In this document: in pieces, positions 1 through 8,118 of the stretch
Position numbering within the stretch: the stretch's first letter is position 1
Layout of the letters: each line of letters starts with the position of its first letter
Assembly: GCF_003625475.1 (NCBI RefSeq)
Contig: NZ_RAIQ01000001.1
Coordinates: 124,001-188,000 of the forward strand
DNA length: 64,000 bases
Source of the DNA: Butyrivibrio sp. X503
Lineage (GTDB): Bacteria > Bacillota > Clostridia > Lachnospirales > Lachnospiraceae
Direction of reading: 5' to 3'
The notes under the pieces: generated by a model
Databases searched by the model: none
What the model was told of the DNA's origin: nothing
What the model saw: the letters and a program-made list of their open reading frames with translations, nothing else
Translations under genes and position numbers: made by a program

Positions 1-1510
1 CTACCATAGCTTTAGGATCGTAGCTTTTTACGATCCTGTCGACTTTCGCTATCTGATCGTTGATCTCGTCGGAAGCGATCTTATAATCTGTTGTCAAAAG
101 AATCAGCTTCCAGTCGTCACTCTCAAGATCGGATAAAAGATCTTCAGGAATAAATTCTCTCGGAATCGAAGGCCCGAGTACCGTGTCTGCGCCGAGTACA
201 GTAAGAATGCCGTCGGTATTCTTAAGCTCTTTTATTATCTGCTGAGTCGAAGCCTCATCCAGGTTCTTATCTATTAAAAGCATGTAGGCCGAGTTCATAT
301 CGAACTTTGCATCAACCTCATTCGCGCCCTGCACGCTCTCAAGCTTATCGGGAAGCGTCTGCGTAAGATCGTAGTAAACATTCGCATGCTCGTTTCCGTA
401 GATTGCAGGTACCAATAATGCAAGAAAAACAGCAAAAAACACAGGATAAAACTTAGCTATTACCTTGGGAAGCCTTGTAAATTCAGGCATCAGAGGCTTA
501 TGTCTTGTCTTTTCGATAACCTTGTCAAAAACAAGTATCATGCTCGGAAGGATCGTAACGCATCCGATAACTCCGAATACTACGCCCTTGGCCATTACCA
601 CGCCGAGGTCAAGTCCAAGCGTAAAGCTCATAAAGCAAAGCGCTACGAAGCCGGCAACCGTTGTTATCGAACTTCCTATAACGGACTGGAAGGTCGCTGT
701 TATCGCATTTGCCATGGCTTCTTTTTTATCTTTATTGCCGGTCTTCTCAAGCTCTTCCTCGTAGCTGTGCCATAGGAAGATCGAATAATCAAGCGTTACT
801 CCGAGCTGCAAAACCGCGCTCAGTGACTGCGTGATAAAAGATATCTCGCCTTTAAATACATTGGTTCCCATGTTGTAAACTATCGCCATTCCTATGCTGA
901 GTAAGAAGAACAGCGGGATAAGATAGGAATCCATCGTAAGCGAAAGAACTATAACCGCCAAAAGAACCGCGATACCTACATATATCGGAGTCTCAGCCAT
1001 CGCAAGATTCTTGGTGTCGGTAACTATCGCACTCATACCGCTCATAAAGCACTGCTTGTTTGAAACCTTGCGGATATCTTCAATGGCGTCCATCGTCGCA
1101 TCCGCGGAAGTACCTTCATCGAAAATCACGAACATCATCGTTGCATCGCCCGAGTTAAACGCCTCATACACATCCTTGGGGAGCATTGTCATCGGAACGG
1201 ACAGGTCCATAACCGAGTCGTACCAAAGAACCTTGGCGACATGATCCACGTTTTCTATATTGGATTTTAATTTCGCGACATCTTTTTCTTCCATGCCTTC
1301 GGCGACATATAACACAAAAGAGCCTGTGCCGAACTGATCAAGAAGAATGTCCTGTCCTTTCATTGTCTCGATATCCTTGGGAAGATATGTGAGGATATCG
1401 TAGTTGACTCTCGTGTTAAAATAGCCGATCGCGGAAGGAACAAGAAGCGCAAAAGCCAGTATCAGTATGATATATCGCATTTTCACGATCACTTTTGACA
1501 GCTTGTTCAT
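1..1510 (-). CDS. MMPL/RND-family membrane transporter (partial, C-terminus outside window)
   Basis: About 503 codons are present; the gene runs off the left edge. The start ATG at 1510 has AGGAGG six bases upstream. The translation begins with a membrane segment, then an extracytoplasmic domain of about 140 residues, then five closely packed membrane segments (about residues 170-340) that include the LGVTLDYSIFLWHS stretch typical of MMPL proteins, then a further membrane segment and a second periplasm-like domain. Members of this family (YdfJ/MmpL type) use the proton gradient to export lipids or drugs. A TetR gene is divergent and twin TetR-type operators overlap the promoter, so this is probably a regulated efflux pump. 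The substrate cannot be told from sequence. Confidence 0.9.
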   Translation of the reverse strand, partial: MNKLSKVIVKMRYIILILAFALLVPSAIGYFNTRVNYDILTYLPKDIETMKGQDILLDQFGTGSFVLYVAEGMEEKDVAKLKSNIENVDHVAKVLWYDSVMDLSVPMTMLPKDVYEAFNSGDATMMFVIFDEGTSADATMDAIEDIRKVSNKQCFMSGMSAIVTDTKNLAMAETPIYVGIAVLLAVIVLSLTMDSYLIPLFFLLSIGMAIVYNMGTNVFKGEISFITQSLSAVLQLGVTLDYSIFLWHSYEEELEKTGNKDKKEAMANAITATFQSVIGSSITTVAGFVALCFMSFTLGLDLGVVMAKGVVFGVIGCVTILPSMILVFDKVIEKTRHKPLMPEFTRLPKVIAKFYPVFFAVFLALLVPAIYGNEHANVYYDLTQTLPDKLESVQGANEVDAKFDMNSAYMLLIDKNLDEASTQQIIKELKNTDGILTVLGADTVLGPSIPREFIPEDLLSDLESDDWKLILLTTDYKIASDEINDQIAKVDRIVKSYDPKAMV

Positions 1511-1529
1511 AATGTTCCTCCTAAATTTA

Positions 1530-1542
1530 TGACTAATGGTCA
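1530..1542. promoter_or_regulatory. TetR-type operator, proximal copy
   Basis: TGACTAATGGTCA keeps both TGAC/GTCA arms of the distal operator. The two centres are 41 bp apart, close to four helical turns, so two dimers would lie on one face of the helix and bracket the promoter core. Confidence 0.65.
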
Positions 1543-1555
1543 TTTTTCTAAATAT

Positions 1556-1584
1556 GGTATATCACTTTTATGACCATTGGTCAA
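1556..1584 (-). promoter_or_regulatory. Promoter of the MMPL gene
   Basis: Reading the minus strand, TTGACC (1579-1584) is followed after exactly 17 bases by TATACC (1556-1561). The ATG lies about 45 bases downstream. The -35 is buried in the distal operator and the start point falls close to the proximal operator, which suits repression. Confidence 0.65.
1571..1583. promoter_or_regulatory. TetR-type operator, distal copy
   Basis: TGACCATTGGTCA is a 13-bp palindrome, perfect around its central base, and overlaps the -35 of the MMPL promoter. It matches the second site at 1530-1542 at 12 of 13 positions when read in opposite orientation. The likely ligand is the TetR protein encoded at 1777-2379; that is inference from proximity. 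Confidence 0.7.
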
Positions 1585-1689
1585 TAATTTAGTTGAGGAA
1601 TTTTCTCAAAGCTCCGAAAAGCCTGTTTATTCCACGTTTTTAAGTGCTTCGCTCATAGGTATGAGTCCGATCTTCCGATATTTTAGGAT

Positions 1690-1715
1690 TTTATGTTAGC
1701 AATTGCTAACATAAA
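1690..1715. promoter_or_regulatory. 26-bp perfect palindrome upstream of tetR
   Basis: Thirteen bases are mirrored exactly around the centre between 1702 and 1703; the core is GTTAGCAATTGCTAAC. It lies just upstream of the tetR -10 and differs completely from the TGAC-type operators, so it is probably the site of another dimeric regulator. The GTTAGC half-site resembles metal-regulator or MarR-type boxes, but I cannot name the protein. It could also form a cruciform. Confidence 0.6.
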
Positions 1716-1742
1716 TGGCAAGAGGCAATTTCACTGATTATG

Positions 1743-1751
1743 TGGTATAGT
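1743..1751 (+). promoter_or_regulatory. Extended -10 promoter of tetR
   Basis: TGGTATAGT is an extended -10 (TGN plus TATAGT at 1746-1751). No good -35 is present, which is usual for extended -10 promoters. The start codon is 25 bases downstream of it and TGAGG at 1765-1769 serves as ribosome binding site. Confidence 0.5.
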
Positions 1752-1776
1752 AGAAAAAAGCGCATGAGGCATAACT

Positions 1777-2379
1777 ATGGGAAAAGCAGATCAGAACAAA
1801 AAAGTGAAAATGGAAAACCTTCTCAATAACGCCTTTGACCTCTTTACATCCAAAGGGATCACCAAGACCTCGATCTCAGATATCGTAGAAAAGGCCGGCG
1901 TTGCGAAGGGTACATTCTATCTTTATTTCAAGGATAAATATGACGTCAAGAACAGACTGATCGCACATAAATCAAGCCTCCTTTTTATGGAGGCTTATGA
2001 AGCGTTGCAAAAAGCAAAGCTGACTGCATTTGAAGATAGACTTATTTTTATCATGGATTATGTTCTTGATGAGCTTGCCAAGAACAAAGGACTTCTTGCG
2101 TTTATCTACAAGGATCTAAGCTGGGCTGTATTCAAAAAAGCTCTCACTTCGCCCTCTACAGGCTCGGAAGTAGACTTTGAAGCAGTCTATAAAAAGATGC
2201 TTGATGAATCCGGATATGAATTCAACGATCCGGAAGTCATGCTGTTCCTTATAATCGAGCTTGTCGGCTCAACCGGCTACAGCTCCATCATGTACGGTGA
2301 TCCCGTATCACTCGACGAGCTAAAGCCGCATCTTGAAGAGACCGTTCGCGCCATTATCAGGCAACATATTAAGAATTAA
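1777..2379 (+). CDS. TetR/AcrR-family transcriptional regulator
   Basis: This 200-residue protein has the TetR layout: an N-terminal helix-turn-helix at about residues 15-60 (FTSKGITKTSISDIVEKAGV followed by KGTFYLYFKDK, the strongly conserved recognition-helix region), then an all-helical ligand-binding and dimerisation half. The start ATG at 1777 follows TGAGG by seven bases. It is divergent from the MMPL pump, whose promoter carries two TGAC(N5)GTCA operators, so it most likely represses the pump and releases DNA when a pump substrate binds. The separate 26-bp palindrome before its own promoter suggests additional control. A bidirectional terminator ends the gene. Confidence 0.93.
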   Translation: MGKADQNKKVKMENLLNNAFDLFTSKGITKTSISDIVEKAGVAKGTFYLYFKDKYDVKNRLIAHKSSLLFMEAYEALQKAKLTAFEDRLIFIMDYVLDELAKNKGLLAFIYKDLSWAVFKKALTSPSTGSEVDFEAVYKKMLDESGYEFNDPEVMLFLIIELVGSTGYSSIMYGDPVSLDELKPHLEETVRAIIRQHIKN

Positions 2380-2382
2380 AAT

Positions 2383-2415
2383 ACGCCTGCTCTATCACCA
2401 ATATAGAGCAGGCGT
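2383..2415. terminator. Bidirectional terminator between tetR and nagA
   Basis: Thirteen-bp perfect stem (2383-2395 with 2403-2415), 7-nt loop, T-rich on both strands. It serves the convergent tetR and nagA genes. Confidence 0.85.
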
Positions 2416-2421
2416 TTATTA

Positions 2422-3552
2422 TCAAATTATTTTGTTTCCTCTTGCAAATACGGCTTTTACTTCGAATGTCTTTTTATCTATAAGTACCAGATCTGCAAAT
2501 TTTCCGGGTGTGATCGATCCCGTAAACTCATAACATCTGACCGCTTTTGCAGGCGTTACCGTCGCAGAATAAACTGCGTCTTCAATCGGAATTCCCACAT
2601 TTAAAACGGCATGTCTAAGGCATCCCATAAGGTTGGTGACGGATCCCGCTATGGTTCCATCATGAAGCTTAGCTTCGTTTCCTCTTACAGTAACGGGCTG
2701 CTTACCAAGCTCGTACTCTCCGTCCGCAAGTCCCGTAGCCATCATTGAATCACTGATAAGCGCCACTCTCTCTTTTCCGAAGAGCTTAAATGTCGCTCTT
2801 ACCATAGGTGCCGCAACATGGATACCGTCGCAGATAAGCTCCGCAACAACGTCGCCGTCCTCGGCTGCTGCCGCGATAGGTCCGGGATTCCTGTGATGAA
2901 GCGGTGCCATCGCGTTATAAAGATGTGTCATATGTCTTGCGCCCGCATCTATAGCTCTTTTTGCTATTTCATAATCGGCATCCGTATGCGCGATCGATAT
3001 CCTGCACTTCTTGGATATTTCTTTTATGAAATCCATAGAAGGCGTGTCCTCTTCGGGAGCGATATCGCAAAGCATTATGCAGCCTTTTGAAATCTCAAAG
3101 AGTCTGTTAAACATGTCTATATCAGGCTTTTTGATATATTTCGTATTCTGCGCGCCGCACTTTTTTTCTGAGATAAAAGGGCCTTCCATGTTTATGCCCT
3201 GGAAGTAAGCTCTTTTTCCGTCTTCCTGATTTTCCTTGTAGGAAGCAGCGTTCTTCATGACCTTCGCAAGGTCTTCCTCTGAAAGAGTCATCGTCGTCGG
3301 TGTGAGCGTCGTAACGCCCTGACGTACCTCATAGTCGAGGATCTTCTCCAAAGTGCTGAGCTCTCCGTCGCTGAAATCAACACCGTCGCAACCGTGAGTA
3401 TGGATATCGACAAGTCCCGGGATCGCATAACAATCCGATGCATCCAAAACCTCGCCGCTACCCTCCGCCGCAAACTTAGTACCGTCTATAAAGATATCTT
3501 TTGATACAAAGGAGCCTTCTTCGGTAAAAACAGCTGCATTCTTAATTATCAT
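2422..3552 (-). CDS. nagA: N-acetylglucosamine-6-phosphate deacetylase
   Basis: The 376-residue protein is full length for NagA. It removes acetate from GlcNAc-6-phosphate, giving glucosamine-6-phosphate for NagB. Amidohydrolase metal ligands are visible: HTH at residues 51-53, the glutamate in NMEGPF, histidines in SIAHTDA and MTHLYNAM, and the catalytic aspartate in ALISDSMMATG. It starts three bases after the nagB stop, so the two are cotranscribed as nagB-nagA, a standard amino-sugar catabolic pair. No sugar transporter is adjacent. Confidence 0.96.
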   Translation of the reverse strand: MIIKNAAVFTEEGSFVSKDIFIDGTKFAAEGSGEVLDASDCYAIPGLVDIHTHGCDGVDFSDGELSTLEKILDYEVRQGVTTLTPTTMTLSEEDLAKVMKNAASYKENQEDGKRAYFQGINMEGPFISEKKCGAQNTKYIKKPDIDMFNRLFEISKGCIMLCDIAPEEDTPSMDFIKEISKKCRISIAHTDADYEIAKRAIDAGARHMTHLYNAMAPLHHRNPGPIAAAAEDGDVVAELICDGIHVAAPMVRATFKLFGKERVALISDSMMATGLADGEYELGKQPVTVRGNEAKLHDGTIAGSVTNLMGCLRHAVLNVGIPIEDAVYSATVTPAKAVRCYEFTGSITPGKFADLVLIDKKTFEVKAVFARGNKII

Positions 3553-3555
3553 GTT

Positions 3556-4278
3556 TTATCTCCCCATAGCTGCTTCGTCTGCAACGATATAAAGGTCATT
3601 GTGAAGCTGTAAGATCGAACCCGGAACCTCGGGAGTAATTACTCCGTTAAGGCACTTATTAAGGGCGTCCGCTTTGTCTGAACCGCTTACGATAAGTACG
3701 ATCTTCTTGGCGGACATGATACTCTTAATTCCCATTGTGATAGCCTGTCTCGGAACCATAGACTCATCATCAAAAAGTCTTGAATTGGCTTCTATCGTAC
3801 TTTGAGTCAGATTTACGAGATGAGTTCCCGTTGAGAAATGATCATCGGGCTCGTTAAATCCGATGTGACCGTTTCTTCCAAGACCGAGCACCTGAAGATC
3901 CGCTCCTCCGAATAAAGCGATAAGGTCGTCGTAATCCTTACACTCCATCTCGATGTCTCTGGCCATTCCGTTTGGAAGATGCACGTTTTCAGGTTTGATA
4001 TCAACCTTGGAAAAGAGATTGTCATTCATGAAATAGTGATAGCTGTGCTCATCCTCTTTGGGAAGTCCGACATACTCATCAAGGTTAACCGTGCGCACCT
4101 TGGAAAAATCAAGATCGTTCTTGTTATACCACTCGACAAGCTGCTTATAAGTACCGATAGGTGATGAACCCGTTGCGAGTCCGAGAACGCTGTCAGGCTT
4201 TAAGATAACCTGCGCGGAAATAAGATTTGCTGCCCTTCTGCTGACAGCATCGTAGTTTTTCTCAACGTAAATCTGCAT
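3556..4278 (-). CDS. nagB: Glucosamine-6-phosphate deaminase
   Basis: The 240-residue protein converts glucosamine-6-phosphate to fructose-6-phosphate and ammonia. The phosphate-binding ATGSSPIGTY, the catalytic-aspartate region VNLDEY (residue 67) and the RNGHIGFNEP loop with the histidine and glutamate of the active site are all present. It is about 25 residues shorter than the E. coli enzyme, as in other Firmicutes lacking the C-terminal allosteric tail. AAGGGG precedes the ATG. It is first in a two-gene operon with nagA and opposes glmS (27975-29798), which runs the reverse step. Confidence 0.96.
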   Translation of the reverse strand: MQIYVEKNYDAVSRRAANLISAQVILKPDSVLGLATGSSPIGTYKQLVEWYNKNDLDFSKVRTVNLDEYVGLPKEDEHSYHYFMNDNLFSKVDIKPENVHLPNGMARDIEMECKDYDDLIALFGGADLQVLGLGRNGHIGFNEPDDHFSTGTHLVNLTQSTIEANSRLFDDESMVPRQAITMGIKSIMSAKKIVLIVSGSDKADALNKCLNGVITPEVPGSILQLHNDLYIVADEAAMGR

Positions 4279-4356
4279 AACTATAACCCCTTTTTATTAC
4301 TTTTTACCCAATAAAACTAACCTACTATGTGTATATAATAGCACCGGGGTAAAACA

Positions 4357-4394
4357 AAAGCCATACAACAACTTGTGCTTTGTTGTACGGCTTT
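4357..4394 (-). terminator. Terminator of the MetE-like gene
   Basis: Fifteen-bp stem (4357-4371 with 4380-4394) that is fully paired only on the minus strand, where one pair is G-U, followed by a T-rich stretch. Confidence 0.75.
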
Positions 4395-4414
4395 GTTATT
4401 TTTGATTATTATTC

Positions 4415-5530
4415 TCAGCCCCAAACTTCTTCCGCGATCTCTTTTACCAATTTGAGTTTAGCCCACTGCTCTTCTTCTGTGAGTTTGTTGCCGATCTCGC
4501 AGGATGCGAAACCGCACTGAGGGCTTAAATACAGACGATCGAGCGGAATGTATTTAGCTGCCTCGTGGATCCTTGCGATCACTTTTTCCTTGTCTTCAAG
4601 GACGGGTGACTTTGTTGTGATAAGGCCGAGTACTACTTTCTTATCATCCGATACCTTGGAAAGAGGTGCGAAGCCGCCTGATCTCTCATCATCATACTCA
4701 AGGAAAAGAGCTGATACATTCTCTTTGGCAAATACGTGATCCGCTACGGTGTCGTAGGGGCCGCTTGTGAAATATGTTGAATGATAGTTACCTCTGCAGA
4801 TATGTGATGTGATCACCATGTCGGCAGGCTTTCCTTCAAGTGCAAGGTTATTAACTTCAAGGAGCTGATCCTGTACTTCTTCAAGATCTATACCAAGTGA
4901 TTTGTATCTGAGCTTAGCGGCATCTCCTACGATAGCTCCCCATGTGCAGTCATCGAACTGGAGATTTCTGCAGCCTGCATCGTAGAACTGCTTGATAACA
5001 TCTCTGTATGCTGCGGCAACGTCCTGAATAAGCTCTTTGTTGTCGGGATAGAACTGTCTTGTTCTCTCAAAGTTTGCAGGTACGATCATCTGCTGGAAAG
5101 TCTGTGCAGGTGCAGGGATCGTGTACTTTGCTACTGTATTTTCATCTTCAAACTGCTTGAGGAATTTGAAATACTCAACGAAAGGATGTGCCTTAGCCTT
5201 GATCTTGCCTACAAGGTATGTGTCATCAAGAACAGCGAGCTCTCCGTTAAAGGGAACTCCGTTTCCTGTTGCCTTGTGCTCAACGCCTTCAAATCCCCAC
5301 ATGAAATCGAGGTGCCAGAAGGTTCTTCTGAACTCTCCGTCAGTGATTATGTGATATCCAAGCTCTTTCTGCTTGGCTACTACCTTGGTGATCTCATCAT
5401 TTACTATCTTGTCGTACTCTTCCTGTGTAATCTTTCCTTCCTGAAAAGAAGCCTTGGCATCCTTAAGTGCCTGAGGTCTTAAAAAGCTTCCTACAAAGTC
5501 ATAACGATATGGTGTCTGAATCTTACTCAT
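4415..5530 (-). CDS. Cobalamin-independent methionine synthase C-domain family protein (YxjG/YxjH type)
   Basis: This 371-residue protein corresponds to only the C-terminal catalytic barrel of MetE, as in Bacillus YxjG/YxjH. The N-terminal signature DFVGSFLRP and ITDGEFRRTFW are typical. Probable zinc ligands are seen in SHICRGN (His and Cys), a glutamate in FLEYDD and a cysteine in SPQCGFAS. It probably transfers a methyl group to homocysteine or a related thiol; the physiological methyl donor for this subfamily is uncertain. GGAAGGAG precedes the ATG. It is monocistronic, between its own terminator and that of glgP. No SAM riboswitch was seen in the short leader. Confidence 0.88.
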   Translation of the reverse strand: MSKIQTPYRYDFVGSFLRPQALKDAKASFQEGKITQEEYDKIVNDEITKVVAKQKELGYHIITDGEFRRTFWHLDFMWGFEGVEHKATGNGVPFNGELAVLDDTYLVGKIKAKAHPFVEYFKFLKQFEDENTVAKYTIPAPAQTFQQMIVPANFERTRQFYPDNKELIQDVAAAYRDVIKQFYDAGCRNLQFDDCTWGAIVGDAAKLRYKSLGIDLEEVQDQLLEVNNLALEGKPADMVITSHICRGNYHSTYFTSGPYDTVADHVFAKENVSALFLEYDDERSGGFAPLSKVSDDKKVVLGLITTKSPVLEDKEKVIARIHEAAKYIPLDRLYLSPQCGFASCEIGNKLTEEEQWAKLKLVKEIAEEVWG

Positions 5531-5615
5531 CTATGTTGTCTCCTTCCAATAGTTGCCAGTTTAATGAGATGAGTATAAGCCTATCGCATCAGTAGGTATA
5601 ATATAAAATATAATA

Positions 5616-5646
5616 GGCTATCCATAGATTTAATCTATGGATAGCC
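5616..5646 (-). terminator. Terminator of glgP
   Basis: Long perfect inverted repeat (outer arms GGCTATCCATAGAT and its complement) with an AT loop, followed on the minus strand by a T-rich run. Confidence 0.8.
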
Positions 5647-5663
5647 CGCTTAGATCAAATGCA

Positions 5664-7970
5664 TCATAAATGCCAAATGTCTTTATTGTAATCGTTTATC
5701 GTTCTGTCCGATGAGAAGTAGCCTGCCTTGGCGATATTTGTAAGCATCATCTTCTTCCACTTATCGCGGTTCTCATAATCTGCAAAGATCTCATCCTTTT
5801 TCTTGATGTAGCTCTCAAGATCCAAAAGTGTCATGAACCAGTCTTTGTTTATAAGCTCTTTATAGAGTCTTTCAAGGTTCTCCTTGTGACCGACCGCAAG
5901 GCACTTCTTACTTACGATGAAATCCACAGCCTCTTTTATCACAGGACTCTTTTTATAATAGTCCTTGGATACATAATCGGCTTTCTTGTAATGCTCGATT
6001 ACTTCATCAGCCTTAACTCCGAAGATGTAGATATTGTCATCTCCGACAAGCTCATGTATCTCAACATTGGCTCCGTCATCGGTTCCGAGTGTAACAGCAC
6101 CGTTGAGCATGAACTTCATGTTACTTGTTCCGGAAGCCTCCTTGGAAGCAATGGAGATCTGCTCGGAAACATCACATGCAGGAATAAGCTTCTCAGCGTA
6201 AGTAACGTTGTAGTTCTCAACCATGATGACCTTCATGTACTTGTTTACATCGGGATCGTTATTTACGATCTCGGAAAGAACAAGAATAAGGTGGATGATG
6301 TCTTTAGCTATAACATAAGCAGGAGCAGCCTTAGCACCGAAAATAAATGTGATGGGACGTACAGGCTTCTTGCCGCCCTTGATCTCAAGGTACTTATGGA
6401 TTATATAAAGAGCATTCATCTGCTGTCTCTTGTACTCATGAAGTCTCTTTACCTGGATATCAAAGATAGATTCGGGATCGACCTCGATATTCTCATGCTT
6501 CTTAAGGTACTGAGCAAGCTCTTTTTTCTTGCCCTTCTTTATGGAATCGAGCTCATCAAGGACTTCCTGTTCATCAATATGATCAAGGAGCTTTTCAAGC
6601 TTAAGTGCGTCCTTCTTGAAGCCGTCGCCGATAGTCTTTGAAAGGAAATCGGTAAGCGGATGGTTGCATGACATAAGCCATCTTCTGAAGGTGATACCGT
6701 TGGTCTTATTATTGAACTTCTCGGGATAGATCTTGTAGAAGTCGTTCAGCTCACTGTCCTTAAGGATATCCGTGTGAATAGCGGCAACACCGTTGATTGA
6801 GAAGCCATAGTGGATATCGATAAAGGCCATGTGCACCTTCTTATCCTTGTCTATGATATGAACCTTGGGGTTCTTGTGCTTAGCCTTAACTCTCTTATCA
6901 AGCTCTTTTATATACGGAACGAGCTGAGGAACAACCTTCTCCATATAAGCAAGAGGCCATGTCTCGAGTGCCTCGGCAAGAATTGTGTGGTTGGTGTAAG
7001 CGCAGGTCTTACTTACAACGCTTATCGCTTCGTCAATGTTAAACGCCTTATCCTCAACGAGAATCCTGATAAGCTCGGGGATGATCATTGTAGGATGCGT
7101 ATCATTGATCTGAATAACCGCATGATTGTGAAGCTCATGAAGATCGTACTGGCGCTCCTTCTGCTCTCTTAGGATAAGCTGAGCAGCGTTGGAAACAAGG
7201 AAGTACTCCTGATATATTCTAAGTAAATTACCGGCCTCATCCGAATCATCGGGATAGAGGAAAAGAGTAAGATTCTTGTCTATCTTGGTCTTATCGAAAT
7301 CGATGCCCTTTTTAACGAGGCTCTCATCAACAGACTCTATATCGAAAAGACGAAGCTTGTTAACACCGGTATCGTAGCCCGCGATGTTCATATTGTAGAG
7401 CCTTGATACGACCTTTTTCTTGCCAAAAGAAACTTCGAAGGTGGTATCCGTCTTCTCAAGCCAGCTCATATCCTCGATCCAGTCATTCTTTTCCGCATTC
7501 TGAAGGTGATCTTTAAATACCTGCTTGAAAAGTCCGTAGTGATAGCAAAGTCCGATTCCCTCTCCGGAAAGTCCGAGTGTAGCGATGGAATCAAGGAAGC
7601 ATGCCGCAAGTCTTCCAAGTCCGCCGTTTCCAAGTGAAGGCTCGGGCTCGCACTCCTCTATCTGTGCAAGGGATTTGCCGTTCTTTTCAAGGATGGCATT
7701 AACCCTGTCGTATACTCTTAAATTTATAAGGTTGTTGGAAAGAAGCTTACCGATAAGGAACTCCATTGAAATGTAGTAAATCTTCTTCTCACCGTTACTA
7801 AGCTCAGTAACGTCCATAAGTCTCGTTGTCATCTCAAGAAGCACATAGTAAGTCTCCTTGTCTGTGCACTCTTTAAGTGTCTTTCCGAATAACTCCTCTG
7901 CAATTCCGTCAAGCTGCTCCTCAAGATTGAGAACCAATACGTCACGCTGCATGTTTGTGTGCTTGGACAT
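5664..7970 (-). CDS. glgP: Glycogen/starch/maltodextrin phosphorylase (GT35)
   Basis: The 768-residue enzyme releases glucose-1-phosphate from alpha-1,4-glucan ends using phosphate and pyridoxal phosphate. Family signatures include [19 protein letters not shown] near the N-terminus, [20 protein letters not shown] and the PLP region [20 protein letters not shown]. The start has GAGAGGAG upstream. It is slightly shorter than the E. coli enzyme. The promoter lies between two GAAAACGTTTTC operators and directly downstream of a LacI-family gene, so control by that repressor, and perhaps CcpA-like proteins, is likely. The product joins the hexose-phosphate pool used by the mutase at 37940-39364. 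Confidence 0.96.
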   Translation of the reverse strand: MSKHTNMQRDVLVLNLEEQLDGIAEELFGKTLKECTDKETYYVLLEMTTRLMDVTELSNGEKKIYYISMEFLIGKLLSNNLINLRVYDRVNAILEKNGKSLAQIEECEPEPSLGNGGLGRLAACFLDSIATLGLSGEGIGLCYHYGLFKQVFKDHLQNAEKNDWIEDMSWLEKTDTTFEVSFGKKKVVSRLYNMNIAGYDTGVNKLRLFDIESVDESLVKKGIDFDKTKIDKNLTLFLYPDDSDEAGNLLRIYQEYFLVSNAAQLILREQKERQYDLHELHNHAVIQINDTHPTMIIPELIRILVEDKAFNIDEAISVVSKTCAYTNHTILAEALETWPLAYMEKVVPQLVPYIKELDKRVKAKHKNPKVHIIDKDKKVHMAFIDIHYGFSINGVAAIHTDILKDSELNDFYKIYPEKFNNKTNGITFRRWLMSCNHPLTDFLSKTIGDGFKKDALKLEKLLDHIDEQEVLDELDSIKKGKKKELAQYLKKHENIEVDPESIFDIQVKRLHEYKRQQMNALYIIHKYLEIKGGKKPVRPITFIFGAKAAPAYVIAKDIIHLILVLSEIVNNDPDVNKYMKVIMVENYNVTYAEKLIPACDVSEQISIASKEASGTSNMKFMLNGAVTLGTDDGANVEIHELVGDDNIYIFGVKADEVIEHYKKADYVSKDYYKKSPVIKEAVDFIVSKKCLAVGHKENLERLYKELINKDWFMTLLDLESYIKKKDEIFADYENRDKWKKMMLTNIAKAGYFSSDRTINDYNKDIWHL

Positions 7971-8007
7971 TTTTTCTTCTCCTCTCTAAATCAGGTAAAT
8001 TGATTTC

Positions 8008-8021
8008 GGAAAACGTTTTCC
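8008..8021. promoter_or_regulatory. LacI-family operator, proximal to glgP
   Basis: GGAAAACGTTTTCC is a perfect 14-bp palindrome with the central CG typical of LacI/GalR operators. It lies just downstream of the predicted glgP start point. Confidence 0.75.
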
Positions 8022-8026
8022 AAAAC

Positions 8027-8054
8027 TCTATACCGGTACTTTACCATAGGAAAA
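8027..8054 (-). promoter_or_regulatory. Promoter of glgP
   Basis: On the minus strand TTTTCC (8049-8054) is followed after 16 bases by TATAGA (8027-8032). The -35 is inside the distal operator, so binding there should block polymerase. Confidence 0.5.
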
Positions 8055-8062
8055 CGTTTTCT
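8049..8062. promoter_or_regulatory. LacI-family operator, distal to glgP
   Basis: GGAAAACGTTTTCT repeats the proximal operator with one changed outer base. The centres are 41 bp apart, about four turns, so two repressor dimers (or one tetramer) would act on the same face. Confidence 0.7.
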
Positions 8063-8082
8063 GCAAGTGCAACTTTATAAAA

Positions 8083-8106
8083 TCAAGAATCATCTGAAAT
8101 TCTTGA
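8083..8106 (-). terminator. Probable terminator of the LacI-family gene
   Basis: Eight-bp stem TCAAGAAT/ATTCTTGA with an 8-nt loop, then TTTTAT on the minus strand. It is AT-rich and may be leaky. Confidence 0.5.
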
Positions 8107-8118
8107 ATAAATAACCTT

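Noticed and set aside
5531..5615. SAM riboswitch before the MetE-like gene
   Set aside because: Only about 85 bases are available and no S-box kink-turn or terminator pair is visible.
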